Shown: positions 7,480-14,514, counted from the stretch's first letter. The stretch is DNA of 17,061 bases from DSAD01 sp036825155 (GCA_036825155.1 DAISYU010000072.1:1-17061); one strand, 5' to 3'. Notes: generated from the sequence alone by a model not told the origin. Program-made: numbers and translations.

Positions 7480-8241
7480 TTACGAGCCCTTCTTTGTCTT
7501 CGTTGCCGTTATATCTTTCATCACGCCAATGGGATATTCTTTTTCCATCTTTTCTTCCAGGTACGTAAACGAATCCTTTGGCGAAACCTTCCAGTTTGTG
7601 GGGCATGGGGAGAGGACTTCCACCAGGGAATACCCCAGCCCGGCGATCTGCACTTCGAAAGCCTTCTTGATGGACTTTTTCGTCTCCCGTATCTTTGCAG
7701 GGGTGGCAAGAGACGTGCGCGTAACATACGCCGCTCCGGGCATGGTTCCGATCATTTCAGTTATCCTTAGGGGATGGCCCTCGACCTCGGGTCTTCTCCC
7801 ATAGGGAGAGGTGGATGTCTTCTGCCCGATCATGGTGGTGGGTGCCATCTGGCCGCCTGTCATGCCGTAGACGGCATTGTTGACGAATATGCTGGTAATC
7901 TTTTCGCCGCGGTTTGCTGCATGCAGGGTTTCGGCCGTCCCGATGGCGGCCATATCACCGTCGCCCTGGTAGGTGAATATGATCTTGTCCGGACGAGCGC
8001 GCTTGAAGCCGGTGGCGATGGCGCATCCTCTTCCATGGGCGGACTCGCACATGTCGATGTCAAAGTAGTTGTAAGCAAGCACGGCACAGCCGGCAGGAGG
8101 AACACCGATGATTCTGCCTCTCAGGTCCATCTCGTCGATGAGTTCGCAGATCAGCCTGTGGAGAATAGAGTGTCCGCACCCCGGGCAATAGTGAAACGGG
8201 GCCGGCTTCAGGCACTTCGGTCTGGTGTATATGGTCTTCAT
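7480..8241 (-). CDS. 2-oxoacid:ferredoxin oxidoreductase, beta (TPP-binding) subunit
   Basis: At 253 residues this is the thiamine-diphosphate subunit, where the 2-oxoacid is decarboxylated. The TPP/Mg motif starts at GDGD (93-96) and ends with VNNAVYGMTGGQ (120-131). CPGCGH at 19-24 is the usual N-terminal element of this family, and GVPPAGC (46-52) plus SAHGRGCAIATG (67-78) complete the pattern. Short beta subunits like this lack their own iron-sulfur ferredoxin domain, which is supplied by the delta subunit at 9305-9517. The ATG directly abuts the alpha-subunit TAG (TAGATG), with GGAG six bases upstream inside the alpha gene, so the two are probably translationally coupled. The family is sure; the substrate is not. 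Confidence 0.96.
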   Translation of the reverse strand: MKTIYTRPKCLKPAPFHYCPGCGHSILHRLICELIDEMDLRGRIIGVPPAGCAVLAYNYFDIDMCESAHGRGCAIATGFKRARPDKIIFTYQGDGDMAAIGTAETLHAANRGEKITSIFVNNAVYGMTGGQMAPTTMIGQKTSTSPYGRRPEVEGHPLRITEMIGTMPGAAYVTRTSLATPAKIRETKKSIKKAFEVQIAGLGYSLVEVLSPCPTNWKVSPKDSFTYLEEKMEKEYPIGVMKDITATKTKKGS

Positions 8242-9312
8242 CTATAGCTCCTTCTGCAGCCAGTACCTCTCGATAATCCGAGCTATTTCCTGTGGTGCGG
8301 GGATGATACCTCCGGGCCTTCCATAGAATTCACACGGGACCCGTCCCTCCACGGCCAGACGAACATCATCGATCATTTGCCCGGTGCTCATCTCGAAGAC
8401 GAGGAAGAGCTTGGTTTTCTTCGCAGCATTGAGGACCGCCTCGTCCGGGAACGGCCAGAGGGTGATGGGTCGGAGCAGACCGACTTTCAGGCCGTCGTTC
8501 CTGGCACGTTTGACGGCACCCTTTGCGATCCGGGCCGCTGTCCCGTATGCGATGATCGTCATCTTGGCATCATCTGTCATGAATTCTTCACACTGGGGCA
8601 GCTTTTGCCTCATGAGATCGTATTTCCTCTTCAGTTTCCAGTTATGTTCTTCCATTTCCCTGGTATCGAGGATAAGCGATTTGACAATCCGTGACGGCCG
8701 TCCGTCGGCTCCATCAAGGATATAATCCTTTGGCGGGAGACCTCCTTCGGGCGCTGTGTAGTCGTGGACATTGATTGGTTCGACGATCTGGCCCATCATC
8801 CCGTCTCCGAGGATCATGACAGGCGTCCGATACTTGTCCGCAATATCAAAGGTCTTCATGGTGATGTCGTAGAGTTCCTGAACCGAGGCCGGGGCAAAGA
8901 CGGGCATCCGGTAGTCACCGTGGCCTCCTCCCCGGGTTGCCTGGTAATAGTCACCCTGACTCGGAGCAATATTGCCCAGGCCGGGGCCTCCCCTGTTTAT
9001 GTTGACAATCACGGCAGGGAGTTCAAGCGCGGCCAGGAACGAGAGCCCTTCCTGTTTGAGACTGATGCCGGGAGAGGAAGAACTTGTCATGGCCCTCATC
9101 CCGGTTGCGGCGGCCCCAAGGACCATATTGATGGAGGCTATCTCGCTCTCCCCCTGGAGAAAGACTCCGCCTACCTCTTCCATCCTCCTGGACATATACT
9201 CGGGGATCTCATTCTGCGGGGTGATGGGATAGCCGAAATAACACCTGCAACCGGCCCGGATTGCCGCCTCGCTCAGGGCATCCGTGCCTTTCATGAGCAC
9301 CCTGTTATTCAC
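8242..9312 (-). CDS. vorB: 2-oxoacid:ferredoxin oxidoreductase, alpha subunit (VorB-type)
   Basis: The 356-residue protein is the pyrimidine-binding alpha subunit. Landmarks are FGYPITPQNEI at 26-36, GESE at 54-57 with the Glu that activates TPP, TSSSSPGISLKQEG at 76-89, and NINRGGPGLGNIAPSQGD at 104-121. Proteins of this type are usually annotated VorB (3-methyl-2-oxobutanoate dehydrogenase), but that label covers several 2-oxoacids. The start is GTG at 9312, overlapping the end of the ferredoxin gene by eight bases (GTGAATAA), with GAGGT just upstream inside that gene; it gives the family-typical opening MNNRVLMKG. The later ATG at 9294 would cut into the conserved N-terminus. The overlap implies translational coupling with delta. 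Confidence 0.95.
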   Translation of the reverse strand: MNNRVLMKGTDALSEAAIRAGCRCYFGYPITPQNEIPEYMSRRMEEVGGVFLQGESEIASINMVLGAAATGMRAMTSSSSPGISLKQEGLSFLAALELPAVIVNINRGGPGLGNIAPSQGDYYQATRGGGHGDYRMPVFAPASVQELYDITMKTFDIADKYRTPVMILGDGMMGQIVEPINVHDYTAPEGGLPPKDYILDGADGRPSRIVKSLILDTREMEEHNWKLKRKYDLMRQKLPQCEEFMTDDAKMTIIAYGTAARIAKGAVKRARNDGLKVGLLRPITLWPFPDEAVLNAAKKTKLFLVFEMSTGQMIDDVRLAVEGRVPCEFYGRPGGIIPAPQEIARIIERYWLQKEL

Positions 9313-9517
9313 GGTACACCTCTATCGCAACTTCAGGACACATCACAGCGCAGAGTCCGCATCCTCTGCACGGTTCCTTGATATATTCTGCGGGGTGGTA
9401 TCCCTTTTTATTGAGGCTCTCGGAGATGCAAATGGCCTCGTCTGGACAGACAGTGATACACAACTCACAGGCCTTGCATAATCCCTGATCGATAATAATT
9501 TTACCCTTAGCTGCCAT
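9305..9517 (-). CDS. 2-oxoacid:ferredoxin oxidoreductase, delta subunit (2[4Fe-4S] ferredoxin)
   Basis: A 70-residue bacterial-type ferredoxin with two CxxCxxCxxxCP motifs: Cys14/17/20/24 and Cys50/53/56/60. Each is a full [4Fe-4S] ligand set, with the fourth Cys of each motif probably closing the other cluster as is usual in this fold. It relays electrons from the TPP site to free ferredoxin. It is the first gene of the delta-alpha-beta-gamma-ACT operon. The ATG at 9517 has poor ribosome-site spacing: AAGGAAG lies about 16 bases upstream, and nearer bases (AAGAG) match only weakly. No better in-frame start exists. Confidence 0.94.
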   Translation of the reverse strand: MAAKGKIIIDQGLCKACELCITVCPDEAICISESLNKKGYHPAEYIKEPCRGCGLCAVMCPEVAIEVYRE

Positions 9518-9571
9518 TTTGCTCTTGTCACTCTTCCTTTAGGATGGCCAGTTATTTAACATCAAAACACA

Positions 9572-9585
9572 TTTCTGTACAGAAA
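9572..9585. promoter_or_regulatory. Perfect palindrome TTTCTGTACAGAAA, candidate operator of the oxidoreductase operon
   Basis: The 14-base perfect dyad lies 55-68 bases upstream of the ferredoxin ATG. On the minus strand it sits where -35 to upstream elements would be expected: TGTACA within it is followed after 17 bases by TAAATA, a weak promoter-like pair. A dimeric repressor or activator could bind here. I do not recognise the binding family. Confidence 0.45.
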
Positions 9586-9872
9586 AGATTTTCAAGGGGA
9601 TTTGCCTGATATTACTCTATAAAAAATCATCAGGTCACCTTTATCTCAAAAAAGCACAACGATGGACATGAATAGTCGGCATTCGTGTTGTATCCGGTGT
9701 AGGTGATCCCCCTCCCTGGCGCAAGATTGTGATTGAGGCATTGTCCTGGGCATCATTTTTCGTTCAGCAACAAGAGAAATCTTTGAACGGTTTGCAGAAA
9801 GCATCGTAAAATCAATTTGTTGAACGGATATGAATGAAAGAAGGGGGAGCATTATTCGTGGATATCACCCCC

Positions 9873-9900
9873 CTTGAAATCTGTCCAAAGTGCCCTACTA
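9873..9900 (+). promoter_or_regulatory. Sigma-32 (RpoH)-like promoter of the hsp20 operon
   Basis: A perfect CTTGAAA -35 (9873-9879) is followed after 13-14 bases by CCCTACTA, a partial match to the CCCCATNT -10. The predicted start near 9907 leaves a leader of about 30 bases before the ATG at 9938. The clpB promoter has the same CTTGAAA ... CCTAC pattern. An AAGGGGG / CCCCCTT inverted repeat (9841-9847, 9869-9875) overlaps the -35. Confidence 0.6.
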
Positions 9901-9937
9901 AGAAATTTGAGAAAAAAACCCAGTGGAGGTGAATGGA

Positions 9938-10375
9938 ATGTTAACAATAGGAAGAAGTGGACCTAGATGGAACCCGTGGCTCGAAATGGAGAGGTTTGAA
10001 AGAGAGGCGAGCGGTTTACTGTCAGGCCTGGGCCGTTCCCGGACGGCTGGTTTTCCGCCCATCAACGTGCTTACCAGTGAGAATGAAGTGATCGTCACAT
10101 CAGAGATGCCGGGGGTTGATCCAGCGGATGTTGATCTGTCAGTGAACGGTGATATCCTGACTATCAAAGGGACCAGAAAGCCTCAGGAGCTTGCCGAGGG
10201 TCAGAAATGGCACCGCAGGGAGCGGGGACAGGGTAATTTCTACAGGACTGTACAGCTTCCGTTCAATGTCGAGAGCTCCAAGGTCAACGCAGACTATGCA
10301 AAGGGTGTGCTTACCGTGAAACTCCCGCGGGCTGAGGCTGACAAGCCGAGAAAGATCACGGTCAAAACAGCGTAA
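9938..10375 (+). CDS. Hsp20/alpha-crystallin small heat-shock protein (first of three)
   Basis: A 145-residue small heat-shock protein, an ATP-independent holdase that binds unfolding proteins in the cytoplasm. The aromatic N-terminal arm (RWNPWLEMERF, 10-20) is followed by the alpha-crystallin domain, about residues 41-130, running from PPINVLTSENEVIVTSEMPGV to the signature GVLTVKLP (123-130). A C-terminal ITV (140-142) is the IxI/V motif that docks on neighbouring subunits. I start it at ATG 9938 because GGAGGT sits eight bases upstream; a GTG at 9923 is in frame but lies on the ribosome site itself. It is first in the hsp20 trio, about 18 bases before the next gene, under a sigma-32-like promoter. 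Confidence 0.95.
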   Translation: MLTIGRSGPRWNPWLEMERFEREASGLLSGLGRSRTAGFPPINVLTSENEVIVTSEMPGVDPADVDLSVNGDILTIKGTRKPQELAEGQKWHRRERGQGNFYRTVQLPFNVESSKVNADYAKGVLTVKLPRAEADKPRKITVKTA

Positions 10376-10393
10376 TATACGGAGGTGAGTGGT

Positions 10394-10801
10394 ATGGCAA
10401 ACGAAACAAAAGAACTGGAAAAAACAAAAGATACTGCTGAGGGTGTGGTTATGGAAAGAACGAAGAACACGGTAACCTATACGCCGAATGTGGATATCTT
10501 AGAGACAAAAAACGGTCTTGAGATTACGGCAGATTTGCCGGGAGCAGGTGAAAACGACGTAAACGTCACCCTGGAAAACGATGTGCTGTCCATCGAAGCA
10601 CAGGTTACCTCGGAGTCGATGAACGGATACAAACTCTCATACAGGGAATATGGGGTTGGCGACTACCGCCGTGCATTCACCATCAACGAAGCCATCGATG
10701 GGAGCAAGATCGAGGCGAAGATGAAGGATGGTGTGCTGCACATCGTACTGCCAAAGGCAGAAGCTGCAAAACCAAAATCAATCCCTATCCACAAGGGATA
10801 G
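10394..10801 (+). CDS. Hsp20/alpha-crystallin small heat-shock protein (second of three, short N-arm)
   Basis: A 135-residue Hsp20. The N-terminal arm (1-30) is Lys/Glu/Thr-rich and lacks the aromatic residues seen in its neighbours. The alpha-crystallin domain spans about 31-120, from TPNVDILETKNGLEITADLPGA to GVLHIVLP (113-120). The C-terminal SIPI (129-132) keeps the IxI docking motif. The ATG at 10394 has GGAGGTG eight bases upstream; an in-frame GTG at 10385 overlaps that site and is unlikely. With a different arm and low identity to its neighbours, it may form mixed oligomers or serve as a partner in a two-component Hsp20 system, as described for paired bacterial sHsps. The partnership is inference. 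Confidence 0.93.
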   Translation: MANETKELEKTKDTAEGVVMERTKNTVTYTPNVDILETKNGLEITADLPGAGENDVNVTLENDVLSIEAQVTSESMNGYKLSYREYGVGDYRRAFTINEAIDGSKIEAKMKDGVLHIVLPKAEAAKPKSIPIHKG

Positions 10802-10820
10802 GAAAAAAGGAGGTGGGACT

Positions 10821-11330
10821 ATGGCAATGAAATACATGGCCCCGTTCAAATGGGGCAGACGTGAAGCCCCTGTCCGACAGGGACTGGAAGGGTACCCGAT
10901 TGACTTGTTCCGCGGTGAGATGAACCGGCTGTTCGATGATTTCTTCAAAGGATTCGGCTTGCGGCCGTTTTCTGAAGAGATGGAGTCCTTTGGTGCATTC
11001 AGCCCGACAGTGGATATGACCGAAGACGAATCGTCCATACGGGTTACTGCCGAGCTGCCGGGAATGGATGAGAAGGATATCGAGATCAATCTGACCAAGG
11101 ATTCTCTCACGATAAAGGGTGAGAAGAAGACGGAATCGGAAAACAAGGACAAGGAATCCTACTACATGGAACGCTCTTTCGGCTCATTCACACGGGTGTT
11201 GCCGATCCCGGCTGACATCAATCCGGACAAGGTAGAGGCCGTATTCAAGAAGGGTGTGCTGAATATCACGCTGCCGAAACTGGTCAAGGAAAAGAAGGCC
11301 CAGAAGAAGATAGAGATCAAGAGCGCATAA
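10821..11330 (+). CDS. Hsp20/alpha-crystallin small heat-shock protein (third of three)
   Basis: A 169-residue Hsp20 with a long N-terminal arm carrying the common motif IDLFRGEMNRLFDDFFKGFG (about 27-46), then an alpha-crystallin domain at about 61-152 (SPTVDMTEDESSIRVTAELPGM ... GVLNITLP at 145-152) and a C-terminal IEI (164-166). This is the most typical class A bacterial Hsp20 of the three. The ATG at 10821 is chosen for AAGGAGGTG seven to eight bases upstream; reading further upstream in this frame would enter the previous gene. It follows the second hsp20 by 19 bases and is closed by a strong terminator. All three genes are expected to be heat-induced together. Confidence 0.95.
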   Translation: MAMKYMAPFKWGRREAPVRQGLEGYPIDLFRGEMNRLFDDFFKGFGLRPFSEEMESFGAFSPTVDMTEDESSIRVTAELPGMDEKDIEINLTKDSLTIKGEKKTESENKDKESYYMERSFGSFTRVLPIPADINPDKVEAVFKKGVLNITLPKLVKEKKAQKKIEIKSA

Positions 11331-11353
11331 GGCCTTTATACCAGCCGGTCTTT

Positions 11354-11379
11354 AAAGGGGGCTGTTTTGCCCCCTTTTT
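11354..11379 (+). terminator. Rho-independent terminator of the hsp20 operon
   Basis: AAAGGGGGC pairs perfectly with GCCCCCTTT across a TGTTTT loop, and the right arm runs directly into more T. It lies 24 bases past the third hsp20 stop, so clpB needs its own promoter. Confidence 0.93.
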
Positions 11380-11545
11380 GTTTCATTAATGCCGTATGTG
11401 AAAAATCTGGAGTAGTGGTGTGTTGGAGTAATGGGTAAGGATGATAACAACAGAATCCGGTATCCAGAAGAAAAGAATAGAGATAAGGGAAGTCAGAAAA
11501 CCGAAGAAAAATATTTTTTAAGGCCTTTTCTTGATTACCCCGCCA

Positions 11546-11588
11546 GTCATTGCGAAGAGTTCGCCTCAGCGGACAACGAAGCAATCCC
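11546..11588. repeat. Dispersed intergenic repeat, GTCATTGCGA...GAAGCAATCCC type
   Basis: The block begins GTCATTGCGAAG and ends GAAGCAATCCC. Its ends pair (ATTGC/GCAAT), and the centre GTTCGC-CTCA-GCGGAC can also pair with one G-U, giving a cruciform or hairpin. Elements with this same start and end are scattered between genes in many bacterial genomes (known from general experience, not from a search here). Only one copy is in this window. Confidence 0.65.
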
Positions 11589-11770
11589 AACAAAGAGGGT
11601 CAGTATTCATAAGTCTGTGAAAAGACCTTTTGGAGTGGTGGAGTACTGGAAATAACGATTATAATGGGCATAATGGATTAGTAGTGTGCTTTGGAGTGTA
11701 TTCAGCGGAGAGGGTGCGTATGTGATTTTCGCGATATGATAGTTGATGGGGGTAAAAAAGACGCGATCAT

Positions 11771-11804
11771 CTTGAAATCATGCAATATTGTACCTACACA
11801 ATAT
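11771..11804 (+). promoter_or_regulatory. Sigma-32-like promoter of clpB, with overlapping inverted repeat
   Basis: A perfect CTTGAAA (11771-11777) is followed after 15 bases by CCTACACA, the same pattern as at the hsp20 operon. A perfect ATATTGT-N6-ACAATAT inverted repeat (11785-11791, 11798-11804) straddles the -10, so a repressor or a hairpin could act here. It is not the CIRCE element. Confidence 0.58.
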
Positions 11805-11841
11805 AAGAGAGTTTCGTAAACACTAGGAGGTAAGGCAATAG

Positions 11842-14478
11842 ATGGATATCAATAAATTCACGCAGAAGTCACAGGAGGCACTGCAGAACGCCCAGAATTA
11901 TGCCGTGCGCTTCGGGCATGTCGAGATAGATGTGGAGCATATGCTGCTGGCATTGGTGGATCAGACAGACGGCCTTGTGCCGAGACTGTTCGCCAAGATG
12001 GATGTTCCCCTGGCCTCCTTCACTGCAGAGGTGCAGAAGGAGCTCGAACGCAGGCCCAAGGTTTCAGGGCCGGGTGCCGAGGCAGGGAAGGTATACGTGA
12101 CCCAGCGGTTCAACAAGATACTTGTGAAGGCCAAGGAGGAAGCAGCGAGGCTCAAGGACGAGTATGTCTCCGTGGAACACCTGCTCTTTGCCATGATAGA
12201 CGAGGGGAGATCCACCCCTGCGGGCAGGATCTTATCGCAGTTTAACATCACGAAAGAGCGGGTTCTCTCTGCGTTGACCGCAATCAGGGGGAATCAGCGC
12301 GTTACCAGCGACAATCCAGAGACTGCATATGAGGCACTGGAGAAGTACGGTGTCGATCTTGTGGCGCAGGCCCAACTGGGCAAGCTTGACCCGGTTATCG
12401 GGCGGGATGCTGAGATCAGGCGCGTCATCCGGATCCTTTCCAGGAAGACCAAGAACAATCCTGTACTCATCGGTGAGCCCGGTGTAGGGAAGACGGCAAT
12501 CGTGGAAGGTCTGGCACAGAGGATTGTCCGGGGCGATGTTCCTGAAGGACTCAAGGACAAAACCATCTTTGCCCTCGATATGGGCTCGCTTGTCGCAGGG
12601 GCAAAATTCAGGGGCGAGTTTGAGGAACGGTTGAAAGCGGTCCTGAGCGAGATAAAGGCGAGCGAAGGCAGGATCCTGCTCTTCATCGACGAGCTGCACA
12701 ATATCGTGGGTGCCGGAAGGGCTGAGGGTTCCATGGATGCCGGGAACATGCTCAAACCCATGCTGGCACGGGGAGAACTGCACTGTCTTGGTGCAACAAC
12801 CCTGGATGAATACCGCAAGTATGTGGAAAAGGATGCAGCCCTGGAGAGGCGTTTCCAGCCGGTTATGGTGGACCCGCCAACCGTGGAGGATACCATTTCC
12901 ATCTTAAGAGGGCTCAAGGAACGGTTTGAAGTGCACCATGGCGTGAAAATCCTTGACAGCTCACTCGTGGCTGCCGCCATCCTTTCCAACCGGTATATCA
13001 CGGACAGGTTTCTCCCGGACAAGGCCATCGATCTCGTGGACGAGGCCTGTGCTATGATCAGGACCGAGATCGACTCCATGCCGGCCGAGCTCGATGAGGT
13101 GACGAGAAAGGTCATGCAGCTCGAGATCGAAGAGGCCGCATTGAAGAAGGAGAAAGACAAGGCGAGCAAGGCACGTCTCGAAGAACTCCTTAAAGAACTC
13201 GCTGATTCGAAAGAACAGGCGGATGCCATGCGTGCCCAGTGGGAAGAGGAGAAAGAAGCCATTCACAAGCTTAGTGCTCTGCGCGAAGAGATCGAGGTGG
13301 TAAAACAGGACATCGAAAAAGCGGAGAGAGACTACGACCTGAACCGGGCAGCCGAACTCAGGCATGGAAAACTTCCGCAGCTCGAAGGGCAGCTGCACAA
13401 CGCCGAGACGGCATCGAACGAGCAGGAAAAACGGCTGCTCAGAGAGAATGTCACCGAAGACGTCATTGCAGACATTATCTCCCGGTGGACCGGCATCCCG
13501 GTAACCAGGCTCGTGGAGGGAGAAAAGGAAAAGCTGCTCAAGCTCGACGAGATACTTCATAAGCGGGTTGTGGGACAGGACGAGGCGGTGCAGGCGGTGG
13601 CAGATGCGGTTATCCGCGCACGCTCCGGCATCAAGGACCCCTCACGGCCCATCGGATCATTCATCTTCCTTGGCCCCACGGGCGTGGGAAAGACGGAGCT
13701 CGCCAAGACATTGGCCCAGGCGCTGTTTGATACGGAAGACAACATGGTTCGTATCGATATGAGCGAGTACATGGAAAAACACACGGTGAGCCGTCTCATC
13801 GGCTCTCCCCCGGGTTATGTAGGGTATGAAGAGGGCGGCCAGCTCACCGAGGCGGTCCGCAGGAAACCGTACTCCGTTGTCCTGTTCGACGAGATCGAGA
13901 AGGCCCATCACGATGTCTTCAACGTGCTGCTGCAGATCCTTGACGACGGGAGGGTGACGGACTCCCATGGGAGAACCGTGAACTTCAAAAATACCGTGAT
14001 CATCATGACCTCAAATATCGGTTCGCAGGACCTTGTGGAAGGGCTCAACGCCGACGGATCGATCAGCGAAAAGGCGAGAGACGCGGTCATGTCGGAGATG
14101 CGTCTCCATTTCAGGCCCGAATTCCTCAACAGGGTCGATGATATCGTTCTGTTCAAGGCACTGACGCTTACTGAGATCAAACAGATCGTCGGGCTTCTTA
14201 CCGAGGAACTCAGAGACAGGCTCGCTGAAAAGGATATCAGTTTTAGCCTGTCTGACGAGGCAAAGGAGTTCATCGCACAGGAAGGGTTTGATCCGGTCTA
14301 CGGGGCACGGCCTCTGAAACGGTTCCTGCAGCGAGAGCTCGAGACCCGTCTTGGCCGGGCGCTTGTCTCGGGAGAGATTATGGACGGATCCCGGGTGATT
14401 GTGGACAGGAAAGACGATGAGCTGGTTTTTGACATAGTTAATCCCACGGCGGGAGAAGAAAAGATTGCCTCGGTCTAA
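11842..14478 (+). CDS. clpB: ATP-dependent chaperone ClpB (Hsp100 disaggregase)
   Basis: At 878 residues this is a full-length ClpB, a hexameric AAA+ disaggregase that, with DnaK/DnaJ/GrpE, pulls polypeptides out of aggregates. The Clp-N domain has its two repeats (about 1-75 and 80-148). The first ATPase has Walker A GEPGVGKT (211-218) and Walker B LLFIDE (279-284), with the ClpB loop GSMDAGNMLKPMLARGELH at 296-314. The M-domain coiled coil covers about 410-535 and separates ClpB from ClpA/ClpC. The second ATPase has Walker A GPTGVGKT (611-618), Walker B VVLFDE (679-684) and sensor-2 GARPLKR (821-827). The substrate pore loop GYVGYEEGG is at 658-666. The ATG at 11842 has AGGAGGT ten bases upstream. 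A sigma-32-like promoter precedes it. No frameshift or missing residue is seen. Confidence 0.98.
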   Translation: MDINKFTQKSQEALQNAQNYAVRFGHVEIDVEHMLLALVDQTDGLVPRLFAKMDVPLASFTAEVQKELERRPKVSGPGAEAGKVYVTQRFNKILVKAKEEAARLKDEYVSVEHLLFAMIDEGRSTPAGRILSQFNITKERVLSALTAIRGNQRVTSDNPETAYEALEKYGVDLVAQAQLGKLDPVIGRDAEIRRVIRILSRKTKNNPVLIGEPGVGKTAIVEGLAQRIVRGDVPEGLKDKTIFALDMGSLVAGAKFRGEFEERLKAVLSEIKASEGRILLFIDELHNIVGAGRAEGSMDAGNMLKPMLARGELHCLGATTLDEYRKYVEKDAALERRFQPVMVDPPTVEDTISILRGLKERFEVHHGVKILDSSLVAAAILSNRYITDRFLPDKAIDLVDEACAMIRTEIDSMPAELDEVTRKVMQLEIEEAALKKEKDKASKARLEELLKELADSKEQADAMRAQWEEEKEAIHKLSALREEIEVVKQDIEKAERDYDLNRAAELRHGKLPQLEGQLHNAETASNEQEKRLLRENVTEDVIADIISRWTGIPVTRLVEGEKEKLLKLDEILHKRVVGQDEAVQAVADAVIRARSGIKDPSRPIGSFIFLGPTGVGKTELAKTLAQALFDTEDNMVRIDMSEYMEKHTVSRLIGSPPGYVGYEEGGQLTEAVRRKPYSVVLFDEIEKAHHDVFNVLLQILDDGRVTDSHGRTVNFKNTVIIMTSNIGSQDLVEGLNADGSISEKARDAVMSEMRLHFRPEFLNRVDDIVLFKALTLTEIKQIVGLLTEELRDRLAEKDISFSLSDEAKEFIAQEGFDPVYGARPLKRFLQRELETRLGRALVSGEIMDGSRVIVDRKDDELVFDIVNPTAGEEKIASV

Positions 14479-14514
14479 AACAAGGAATCAATAGATTTGA
14501 AGATTTGATTAGCT

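Larger units (their letters stand above)
9518..9937. other. 420-base divergent intergenic region between the oxidoreductase and hsp20 operons
   Basis: No protein gene or tRNA-like structure is convincing here. The part nearest the oxidoreductase operon has a perfect 14-base palindrome (9572-9585) and a CCTGAT/ATCAGG inverted pair (9605-9610, 9629-9634). The middle has CGTTCA at 9761-9766 and two TTGAACGG copies at 9783-9790 and 9820-9827. The right end has a sigma-32-like promoter (9873-9900) for hsp20. Both operons must start in this region. Confidence 0.6.
11384..11841. other. 458-base spacer between the hsp20 terminator and clpB
   Basis: No gene is convincing. An open frame of 74 codons at 11431-11655 runs through repeat DNA and has no ribosome site. 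The spacer holds TGGAGT-rich degenerate stretches (11408-11440, 11628-11650, 11690-11700), one dispersed-type repeat (11546-11588), and the clpB promoter at its right end. Confidence 0.6.

Noticed and set aside
9718..9735. Possible sigma-54 promoter (TGGCGC ... TTGTGA)
   Set aside because: The -24 GG is present but the -12 GC is missing at the required spacing.
9646..9852. 68-codon minus-strand frame in the oxidoreductase-hsp20 spacer
   Set aside because: No ribosome site, no family match, and low-quality composition.
11431..11655. 74-codon open frame in the hsp20-clpB spacer
   Set aside because: It lacks a ribosome site and is built largely from repeat sequence.
12294..13262. 322-codon minus-strand open frame
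   Set aside because: Ser/Arg-rich shadow of clpB; the clpB frame carries all conserved motifs.
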